From: Phenylobacterium sp.
GTDB taxonomy: Bacteria; Pseudomonadota; Alphaproteobacteria; Caulobacterales; Caulobacteraceae
Assembly (NCBI RefSeq): GCF_019636135.1
Contig: NZ_JAHBYD010000017.1
Location: forward strand, 50,105 to 114,104
Length of the DNA: 64,000 nt
Reading direction: 5' to 3'
This document shows positions 57,368 through 64,000 of the stretch, one piece after another (position 1 is the stretch's first letter; every line of letters starts with the position of its first letter). A program made the translations under genes and the position numbers. The notes beneath the pieces are model-generated. The model was not told the origin of the DNA. It was given only the letters and a program-made list of their open reading frames with translations, and did not search any database.

Positions 57368-58496
57368 GCCAGACAGGCTGCGGCTCCTGGTCCTGCCGGG
57401 AGACGGGATCGGCCCCGAGATCATCGGGGAGGCGGTTCGTCTGGCGCGCTGGTTCTCGGACGACCTGGGCTTTGATCTGGAGATCACCGAGGGGCTGGTG
57501 GGCGGCGCCTCGATCGAGGCCCATGGCGCGCCGATCACCGACGCGGTGGTGGAGCAGGCCCTGGCGGCGGATGCGGTGCTGTTCGGCGCCGTGGGCGGCC
57601 CGCGCTGGGACCATCTTGAGCGACCCGCGCGGCCCGAGGCGGGAATCCTGCGGCTGCGCCAGACGCTGGACCTGTTCGCCAACCTCCGGCCGGCGGTCTG
57701 CTACAGCGAACTGGCGGGGGCGTCGGCGCTGAAGCCCCACCTGATCGCGGATCTGGACATACTGATCATCCGCGAAGCGACGGCCGGCGTCTATTTCGGC
57801 CTTCCCCGAGGGATCGAGACCGGGCCGGACGGCGCCCGGCGGGCCTATGACACCCAGGCCTACACCGAGGCCGAGATCGCCCGGATCTGCCATGTCGCCT
57901 TCACGACCGCCCGGACCCGATCCGGCCGGGTCTGTTCCGTCGACAAGGCCAATGTGATGGAGACGGGGGCCCTGTGGCGGGCGGTGGCGACGGAGGTCGG
58001 AGCGCAATACCCGGACGTGGCCCTGAGCCACATGTTCGCCGACAACTGCGCCATGCAGCTGGTGAGCCGGCCCAAGCAGTTCGACGTGATCGTCACGGAC
58101 AACCTGTTCGGCGACATCCTGTCGGACGCGGCGGCCGCCCTGAGCGGATCGCTGGGCCTGCTGCCGTCCGCCTCGCTGTCGGCGCCGATGGCCAACGGCC
58201 GACGGCGCGCGCTTTATGAGCCGATCCACGGGTCCGCGCCGGATATCGCCGGGCGGGGCGTGGCCAATCCCATCGCGACGCTTCTGTCCTTCGGCCTGTG
58301 CCTGCGCCATTCGATGGACCGTCCCGAGGCGGCGGACCGGCTGCAGCAGGCGGTCAGGGCCGTGCTGGCCCAGGGGGTCCGCACCCCGGACATCGCCGTC
58401 GGCGGCCCGTCCGTGTCGAGCGCCGCCCTGACCGACGCGGTGCTGCGGCAGCTGGAAAATCCCTCATCCCCGGTTGAAACGAAGGCGCGCCGATGA
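57351..58496 (+). CDS. Isopropylmalate/tartrate dehydrogenase-like enzyme
   Basis: A 381-residue member of the isocitrate/isopropylmalate dehydrogenase family. GTG start inside the SDR end. Landmarks: LPGDGIGPEIIGEAV, ILIIREATAGVYFGLPRG, VDKANVMETGALWRAV, TDNLFGDILSDAAA and EPIHGSAPDIAGRGVANP. The family oxidatively decarboxylates beta-hydroxy acids. As no other leucine genes are adjacent, it may be a catabolic paralogue (for tartrate, malate or a related hydroxy acid) and not leuB. Confidence 0.88.
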   Translation: MAAASRPDRLRLLVLPGDGIGPEIIGEAVRLARWFSDDLGFDLEITEGLVGGASIEAHGAPITDAVVEQALAADAVLFGAVGGPRWDHLERPARPEAGILRLRQTLDLFANLRPAVCYSELAGASALKPHLIADLDILIIREATAGVYFGLPRGIETGPDGARRAYDTQAYTEAEIARICHVAFTTARTRSGRVCSVDKANVMETGALWRAVATEVGAQYPDVALSHMFADNCAMQLVSRPKQFDVIVTDNLFGDILSDAAAALSGSLGLLPSASLSAPMANGRRRALYEPIHGSAPDIAGRGVANPIATLLSFGLCLRHSMDRPEAADRLQQAVRAVLAQGVRTPDIAVGGPSVSSAALTDAVLRQLENPSSPVETKARR

Positions 58497-59773
58497 CCGA
58501 TCCCCTGGACGCCGTGATGACGATGATCGACGGCCGCGCCGACGATGTGGCGCAGCTGACCCGGGACCTGATCCGCTTTCCCACCGTCAATCCGCCGGGC
58601 GACGCCTATCGCCCCTGCGCCGAATATGTCGGCGACCGTCTGCGCCGGCGCGGGTTCGAGGTTGAATACATCCGCGCGGTCGGCGCGCCGGGCGATACCG
58701 ACGCCTATCCCCGCATCAATATCGTGGCCCGTCGAGAGGGGTCGCGGCCCGGCCCCTGCGTCCATTTCAACAGCCATATCGACGTGGTCGAGGCCGGCGA
58801 GGGATGGACGGTCGATCCGTTCGAGGGCGTGATCAGGGACGGCCGCGTCTATGGCCGAGGCGCCTGCGACATGAAGGGGGGGCTGGCGTCCTCGATCATC
58901 GCGGTGGAGGCGCTGATCGATTCCGGGGTCGATCTGCCCGGCGCCCTGGAGATTTCGGGCACGGCGGACGAGGAATCGGGCGGCTATGGCGGGGTGGCCT
59001 ATCTGGCCGAGCGCGGCTGGTTCTCGAAGCCGCGCGTCGATCACGTCATCATTCCCGAGCCCCTGAACGTGGACCGGGTCTGCATCGGCCACCGGGGCGT
59101 CTGGTGGGCGGAGATCGAGACCAAGGGGCGCATCGCCCACGGCTCCATGCCCTTCCTGGGGGATTCCGCGATCCGGCACATGAACGCCGTGATGCAGACG
59201 TTCGAGGAGCGGCTGTATCCGGCGCTGGAGAGCCGCCACTCGGACATGCCGGTGGTGCCGGAGGGCGCCCGCCAGTCGACGATGAACATCAACTCCATCC
59301 ATGGCGGGCAGAGCGAGGATTTCGAGGGCCTTCCGGCGCCCTGCGTCGCCGATTCCTCGCGGATGATCATCGACCGCCGGTTCCTGATCGAGGAGACGCT
59401 GGAGGATGTGAAGGGGGAGGTTGTCGGCCTGCTGGACGAACTGGCGGCGACGCGGCCCGAGTTCCGATACGGCATCCGCGATCTGTTCCAGGTCGCGCCC
59501 AGCATGGCGGATCGCGACGGACCGGTGGCCAGGGCCGCCGCCAGGGCCGTCGAGCAGGTTCTGGGACGAAAGGCCAAATTCGTCTGTTCGCCCGGCACCT
59601 ATGACCAGAAGCACATCGACCGCATCGGCAAGCTGAAGGACTGCATCGCCTATGGGCCCGGCGTGCTGGACCTGGCGCACCAGCCCGACGAATGGGTCGG
59701 CATCGACGACATGGTGTCGGCCGCCAAGGTCATGGCCCGGGCGGCCTATTCCCTGCTGCACGGCCAGCGGTGA
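58493..59773 (+). CDS. M20-family amidohydrolase/peptidase (ArgE/DapE-like)
   Basis: A 426-residue zinc-dependent hydrolase. Motifs: HFNSHIDVVEAGEGW (metal His/Asp), GRGACDMKGGLASS, GTADEESGGYGGV with the catalytic Glu. The dimerisation domain and C-terminal His (SPGTYDQKHIDRIG) follow. It probably removes an acyl or amino-acyl group from an N-substituted amino acid or dipeptide. Start overlaps the previous stop (ATGA). Confidence 0.9.
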   Translation: MTDPLDAVMTMIDGRADDVAQLTRDLIRFPTVNPPGDAYRPCAEYVGDRLRRRGFEVEYIRAVGAPGDTDAYPRINIVARREGSRPGPCVHFNSHIDVVEAGEGWTVDPFEGVIRDGRVYGRGACDMKGGLASSIIAVEALIDSGVDLPGALEISGTADEESGGYGGVAYLAERGWFSKPRVDHVIIPEPLNVDRVCIGHRGVWWAEIETKGRIAHGSMPFLGDSAIRHMNAVMQTFEERLYPALESRHSDMPVVPEGARQSTMNINSIHGGQSEDFEGLPAPCVADSSRMIIDRRFLIEETLEDVKGEVVGLLDELAATRPEFRYGIRDLFQVAPSMADRDGPVARAAARAVEQVLGRKAKFVCSPGTYDQKHIDRIGKLKDCIAYGPGVLDLAHQPDEWVGIDDMVSAAKVMARAAYSLLHGQR

Positions 59774-59795
59774 CGGACCGGAAGGGAGCGACGCC

Positions 59796-60341
59796 ATGGA
59801 CAACATCGTCGGTCCCAAGCTGAGGCTGCTGCGCACCAAACTGGGTCTCAGCCAGAGGGCCCTGGCCAAGAAGGCCGGCGTGCCGTCCAGCACCGTATCC
59901 CTGGTCGAAAGCGGACGGACCAGCCCGTCTGTCGGCTCCCTGAAACGGCTGCTGGACGCCGCGGGCCTGTCGCTGGGGGAGTTCTTCAGCCAGGATTTCG
60001 AACAGCCCCAGCAGGTCTTCTTCCGCAAGGAGGAGTTCACCGAAATCTCGCAGGGCGACGTCTCCTATCGCCAGCTGGGGTGCGGTCAGGCTTCGAGCCT
60101 CCAGATCCTGCACGAGACCTATCAGCCGGGCGCCGACAGCGGGCGGGTTCCGCTGTCGCACGAGGGCGAGGAGGGCGGTCTGGTCGTGGAGGGGCGGCTG
60201 GAGGTCACGGTGGGCGACCAGGTCAGGGTGCTGAAGCCGGGCGACGGCTATCTGTTCTCCAGCCATCTTCCTCACCGGTTCCGCAATATCGGGGACGCCC
60301 CCTGCGTGATCATCAGCGCCTGCACCCCGCCAACCTTCTGA
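59796..60341 (+). CDS. XRE-cupin regulator, second copy
   Basis: A 181-residue paralogue of the regulator at 54487: HTH (KLRLLRTKLGLSQRALAKKAGVPSS) plus cupin (RVPLSHEGEEGGLVVEGRLEVTV, PHRFRNIGDAPCVIISACTPP). Start at 59796 with GGAAGGGAG nearby. It is inside the gene run, in the same orientation as the enzymes. Two related sensors in one cluster suggest two ligands or an expression switch. Confidence 0.9.
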   Translation: MDNIVGPKLRLLRTKLGLSQRALAKKAGVPSSTVSLVESGRTSPSVGSLKRLLDAAGLSLGEFFSQDFEQPQQVFFRKEEFTEISQGDVSYRQLGCGQASSLQILHETYQPGADSGRVPLSHEGEEGGLVVEGRLEVTVGDQVRVLKPGDGYLFSSHLPHRFRNIGDAPCVIISACTPPTF

Positions 60342-60355
60342 GGCCGGAGAAGACC

Positions 60356-60499
60356 ATGTCCCAGGCCGATCGAGCGGCTGATGCACCTGATCAGAATCTT
60401 GAGCGATATGGCGACAAAAGCGAACCTTTTCAGTGCGATCAGCGAGGCAAGAAACAGGCTTGTTCCTCGCCCCGGACCAACGGACTAATCCTTTATTGA
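60356..60499 (+). CDS. Short hypothetical ORF (47 residues)
   Basis: ATG at 60356 follows GGAGAAGACC. The product is polar, with two Cys near the end (FQCDQRGKKQACSS). No family is recognised; codon pattern in the 3' half looks non-coding. It may be a remnant or leader before the aminotransferase. Low confidence. Confidence 0.25.
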   Translation: MSQADRAADAPDQNLERYGDKSEPFQCDQRGKKQACSSPRTNGLILY

Positions 60500-60514
60500 A
60501 TATGAAGTCGGCAA

Positions 60515-61828
60515 ATGCTCACACGTGAAACCAGTGATCTAGCGTCGTTCTGGATGCCCTTCACGGCCAACCGCGACTTCAAGCGGACGCCTCGCCTTCT
60601 GGAGTCGGCCGAGGGGATGTACTACTTCACCCCCGAAGGCCGGCCGGTGCTGGACGGCGCCGCGGGCCTGTGGTGCGTCAATGCCGGCCATGGCCGCCGC
60701 GCCATCATCGACGCGATCAGCCAGCAGGCGGCCCGACTGGACTATGCGCCGACCTTCCAGGTCGGCCATCCCAAGGCGTTCGAACTGGCCGACCGGCTGG
60801 GCAAGCTGTTTCCCGACGACCTGAACAAGGTCTTCTTCGCCGGCTCCGGATCCGAGGCCGTCGATACGTCGCTGAAGATCGCCCAGGCCTATCATCGGGC
60901 CCAGGGCAAGACGGACCGGGTGCGGTTCGTCGGTCGCCAGCGCGGCTATCACGGCGTCGGCTTCGGCGGCATCTCGGTCGGCGGGCTGGAGAACAATCGG
61001 CGCGGGTTCTCCCTGCTGCCGGGCGTCGATCACCTGTCGCACACCCACAGCCTGGAACATGCAGCCTTCTCGCGAGGCCAGCCAACCTGGGGCGGGCATC
61101 TGGCGGACGAGCTGGAGGACCTGATCGCGGAACGGGGCGCCGAGACCATCGCCGCCGTCATCGTAGAGCCCCTGGCGGGATCGACGGGGGTCCTGGTGCC
61201 GCCGGTCGGTTATCTGGAAAGATTGCGCGAGATCACGGCCCGCGAGGGCATCCTGCTGATCTTCGACGAGGTCATCACCGCTTTCGGCAGGCTGGGGGCG
61301 GCGACGGCTTCGGAACTGTTCGGGGTGACGCCGGACATGATCGTCTGCGCCAAGGGGCTGACCAACGGGTCGGTGCCGATGGGCGCGGTCGCGGTCCGGT
61401 CGGACATCTATGACACGGTGGTCGAGGCCGGCAGCGGCATCGAATTCTTCCACGGCTACACCTATTCCGGTCACCCGCTGGCGGCCGCCGCGGGCCTGGC
61501 CGCGCTGGACATCTACGAGGGCGAGCAGCTGTTCGACCGGGCTCGGTCCCTGTCCGGTGTCTGGGAAGAGGCCGCTCACGGCCTCGGGAACGCCGCCCAC
61601 GTCATCGACATCCGCAACCTGGGCCTGGTCGCCGCCATCGAACTGGAAAGCCGGCCGGGCCAGCCCGGCGCGCGGGCGACCGAGGTGTTTCAACGCTGTT
61701 TCGATGAAGGCGTGCTGATCCGGGTGACCGGCGACACCATCGCCCTGTCGCCGCCCCTGGTGGTCAGCCCCTCCGAGATCGAACGAATTTTCGAGTGCGT
61801 GTCCACGGTTATCCAACAAACGGCCTGA
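60515..61828 (+). CDS. Class III omega-aminotransferase
   Basis: A 437-residue PLP enzyme of the beta-alanine/omega-amino acid:pyruvate transaminase group. Landmarks: FWMPFTANRDFKR, VFFAGSGSEAVDTSLKIA, LLIFDEVITAFGRLGAATASE (Asp to PLP) and CAKGLTNGSVPMGAV with the PLP Lys. It removes an amino group from a terminal amine, giving an aldehyde for the dehydrogenase at 55140. No strong ribosome site precedes the ATG. Confidence 0.92.
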   Translation: MLTRETSDLASFWMPFTANRDFKRTPRLLESAEGMYYFTPEGRPVLDGAAGLWCVNAGHGRRAIIDAISQQAARLDYAPTFQVGHPKAFELADRLGKLFPDDLNKVFFAGSGSEAVDTSLKIAQAYHRAQGKTDRVRFVGRQRGYHGVGFGGISVGGLENNRRGFSLLPGVDHLSHTHSLEHAAFSRGQPTWGGHLADELEDLIAERGAETIAAVIVEPLAGSTGVLVPPVGYLERLREITAREGILLIFDEVITAFGRLGAATASELFGVTPDMIVCAKGLTNGSVPMGAVAVRSDIYDTVVEAGSGIEFFHGYTYSGHPLAAAAGLAALDIYEGEQLFDRARSLSGVWEEAAHGLGNAAHVIDIRNLGLVAAIELESRPGQPGARATEVFQRCFDEGVLIRVTGDTIALSPPLVVSPSEIERIFECVSTVIQQTA

Positions 61829-61846
61829 GGGCCGGAGGGGGAGACG

Positions 61847-64000
61847 ATGAGGCAGTTCTACTTGAGTGCGTCATTCGGGGTCCTTGCATCGGTTCTGGCC
61901 GGCGCCGCCGCGGCCCAGACGTCGCCGGCCAGCCAGACGGGGCAGACCGCCACGGTGATCGATGAAGTCATCGTCACGGCCCAGCGGCGCGAGCAGGCCG
62001 CCCAGGACGTGGGCATCGCCCTGAGCGTCCTTTCCGGGGACGACCTGGCCGATCGCGGCGTCACCAACATCAACCAGCTGCAGACCGCCACGCCCAACCT
62101 GGAGATCGAACCGGCGTTCGGCGGCGGCGCGGCGCAGTTCAGGCTGAGGGGCGTCGGCTTCCAGGACTACGCCTCGAACAACGCCCCGACCGTCGGCGTC
62201 TATGTCAACGAGGTGGCCTATCCGGTCCCGGTCATGACCCAGGGGCTGATCTTCGACATCGACCGGGTCGAGGTCCTGCGCGGGCCCCAGGGCACCCTGT
62301 ATGGGCGCAACACCACGGGCGGGGCGATCAGCTTCGTGACCCGCCGGCCGACCGATACGCCGTCCGCCGGGATCATGGCGGAATACGCAAGCTTCGACGC
62401 CCTGCGGGTGGAAGGCTTCGTGTCGGGCCCGCTCAGCGACAGCGTGAAGGGGCGCATCGCCCTGTCGACCCAGCAGGGCGGGGCCTTCCAGTATAACCGC
62501 GACACCGGGGCCTCCCTGGGCGACGCCGACCGCACGGGCGTCCGGGCCCTGATCGACTGGCAGGCGTCCGAAACCGTCTCCTTCCTGCTGGATGTGCATG
62601 GCGGGATCGACAAGTCCGAGAACGAGGGCCTTTATCTTCTCAATCCCCTGGTCACCCGCCTGGGCGGTCCGGGCAGCGTGCTGATCCCGGCCGACAGCGA
62701 CCACCGGGCGACCGGATGGGGGGTGTCGCCGCGCTTCGCCGCCGAGATGGGCCGCGACATCGACGCCAAGCCCGGGCGCGACAACAGTTCATGGGGCGCC
62801 TCCCTGAACGCCAACATCGACCTGGGCTCGATGAGCCTGACCAGCATCACCAGCTATGAGACGCTGGATCGCAGCGAGTTCGGGGACTGGGACGCCACCG
62901 CCTCGGTCGAGGCCGACACCTTCTTCGGCAGCGACGTCAGCGTCGTGTCGCAGGAGGTGCGCCTGGCCTCCTATAACGACGGGCCGCTGAACTGGGTGGC
63001 GGGCGTCTATTATTCGAAACAGGAGCTGGACGAGCGCTATTCGTCCGACTTCATCGACATCTACGGCACCTACGGGCAGGTCGCCTATGCCCAGCAGGTG
63101 GAGTCGTTCAGTGTGTTCGGCCAGGCGGAATTCCGCTTCAGCGACGCCTTCAAGCTGATCGGCGGGCTGCGCTACGAAGAGGAGACCCGCGATCTGGACG
63201 GGTTCGGCACCGCCTTCGGCGGGGCCACCGCCCTGCCGCCCACCTCCGTCTCGACGAAGATGACGCCCCTGACCGGCAAGGTCGCGCTGGAATATACGCC
63301 GAGCGACAATCTGCTGATCTACGGCTCGGTCAGCCGGGGCGCCAAATCGGGCGGCTTCACCACCTACAACACCGGGGACGCCAGCGGGATCGCGCCGTTC
63401 CGGCCCGAAATCCTGATCGCCTATGAGGTCGGGTTCAAGTCGGACCCCAGCCCGAGCCTGCAGATCAACGGCGCGGCCTATTTCTACGACTATACGGACC
63501 AGCAGGTGCTGTCCGCCGTATATGGGGTCAACGGGCCGGTGGGCCGGTTCGCCAATGTGCCGTCGTCGGAAATCTACGGCGCTGAACTGGAAGGCGTGTG
63601 GCGGCCGATGGACGGCCTGCGGATCGCCCAGTCGCTGAGCTACAAACATGGCGAATACACCGACTTCTTCGACCTGGACGTGCCGGCGTCGCGGAATGCG
63701 GGGATGGCGGTCTATGCCGACAAATCGGGGCAGGAGATTCCCTTCCCGGCGATCAGCTATGGCGGGTCGGCCTCTTATGACTGGATGGCCGGCGGTTTCG
63801 CCCTGACCGCCGAGGTCAACTACAGCTATCGGGATGAATATCCGTCCTGGCTGGGCGTCAAATACGACGTTCCGTCCTACTGGCTCGCCAATGCGAGCCT
63901 GACCTTCTCGCCGTCCGCCGGCCCCTGGTCTGCGACGGTCTTCGTCCGGAACCTGTTCGACCAGGAATACGACCTGACGCGCAATTTCTTCACCAGCGCG
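61847..64000 (+). CDS. TonB-dependent receptor, truncated by the window end
   Basis: The first 718 residues of an outer-membrane receptor (GGAGGGGGAG ribosome site). A signal peptide ends GAAAAQ, the TonB-box-like IDEVIVTAQRREQ follows, the plug has VEVLRGPQGTLYGRNTTGGAISF, and the barrel runs to the edge with no stop. It has no STN domain, unlike the receptor at 15606. As it follows a catabolic gene set, it probably imports the substrate of that pathway. Confidence 0.92.
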   Translation, partial: MRQFYLSASFGVLASVLAGAAAAQTSPASQTGQTATVIDEVIVTAQRREQAAQDVGIALSVLSGDDLADRGVTNINQLQTATPNLEIEPAFGGGAAQFRLRGVGFQDYASNNAPTVGVYVNEVAYPVPVMTQGLIFDIDRVEVLRGPQGTLYGRNTTGGAISFVTRRPTDTPSAGIMAEYASFDALRVEGFVSGPLSDSVKGRIALSTQQGGAFQYNRDTGASLGDADRTGVRALIDWQASETVSFLLDVHGGIDKSENEGLYLLNPLVTRLGGPGSVLIPADSDHRATGWGVSPRFAAEMGRDIDAKPGRDNSSWGASLNANIDLGSMSLTSITSYETLDRSEFGDWDATASVEADTFFGSDVSVVSQEVRLASYNDGPLNWVAGVYYSKQELDERYSSDFIDIYGTYGQVAYAQQVESFSVFGQAEFRFSDAFKLIGGLRYEEETRDLDGFGTAFGGATALPPTSVSTKMTPLTGKVALEYTPSDNLLIYGSVSRGAKSGGFTTYNTGDASGIAPFRPEILIAYEVGFKSDPSPSLQINGAAYFYDYTDQQVLSAVYGVNGPVGRFANVPSSEIYGAELEGVWRPMDGLRIAQSLSYKHGEYTDFFDLDVPASRNAGMAVYADKSGQEIPFPAISYGGSASYDWMAGGFALTAEVNYSYRDEYPSWLGVKYDVPSYWLANASLTFSPSAGPWSATVFVRNLFDQEYDLTRNFFTSA

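Noticed and set aside
57351..58496. Naming this gene leuB
   Set aside because: No leuA, leuC or leuD nearby, and the catabolic context points to another hydroxy acid.

Overview
The window is high-GC DNA of alphaproteobacterial character. The gene content fits a Caulobacteraceae member close to Brevundimonas or Caulobacter: a lasso-peptide locus with isopeptidase and ECF/FecR/TonB signalling, the CopA/CopB style, and many ATGA/GTGA start-stop overlaps. The species is inferred, not proven. I saw no rRNA, tRNA, CRISPR array or intact transposase.

Region 1 (1-8687, minus strand) is a tightly coupled VirB/Trb type IV secretion operon, virB1-B2-small membrane protein-B3-B4-B5-EexN-like lipoprotein-B6-B7-B8-B9-B10-B11. 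It runs off the left edge inside virB11 and suggests a conjugative or integrative element. Two small regulators follow: a LuxR-type HTH gene broken by a run of seven Gs (8764-9028) and an XRE-type HTH gene (9111-9605).

Region 2 (9776-20851) is a complete lasso-peptide locus. It holds a GntR regulator with a 22-residue leader ORF, two precursor genes with related new cores (10477-10602 and 10695-10820, each followed by a strong hairpin), a fused B1/B2 leader peptidase and an asparagine-synthetase-like cyclase. The opposite strand carries an isopeptidase, a TonB receptor with a signalling domain, a FecR-type regulator and an ECF sigma factor. Together these would make, export-sense, re-import and linearise the peptide.

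Region 3 (21046-32777) is a metal-resistance island. It contains a small Cys-rich periplasmic protein, a CopC-like protein, CopB with six DPHAGHxM repeats and the multicopper oxidase CopA. These are followed by a CnrYXH-like sigma/anti-sigma/sensor set, DUF411 and DUF305 proteins, CopCD, and a MerR-type regulator divergent from a glutaredoxin-MauE fusion across a mer-like operator.

Region 4 (33171-54197) handles reactive sulfur and envelope thiols. It encodes a bd-type oxidase (CydAB plus DUF2474), a TauE/SafE permease, sulfide:quinone oxidoreductase, a DUF442 phosphatase-like protein, two YeeE/YedE transporters, two metallo-beta-lactamase/peroxiredoxin pairs, a SqrR/BigR-like repressor, DsrE, DsbA, a TlpA fusion and DsbD. 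An L,D-transpeptidase and a QseBC/PmrAB-like two-component system are also present, and two perfect PmrA-type boxes lie in this region. A 20-bp near-identical sequence occurs at both margins (33009 and 54459).

Region 5 (54487-64000) is a catabolic cluster of unknown substrate: two paralogous XRE-cupin regulators, aldehyde dehydrogenase, SDR, isopropylmalate-dehydrogenase-like enzyme, M20 amidohydrolase, omega-aminotransferase and a TonB receptor cut by the right edge.
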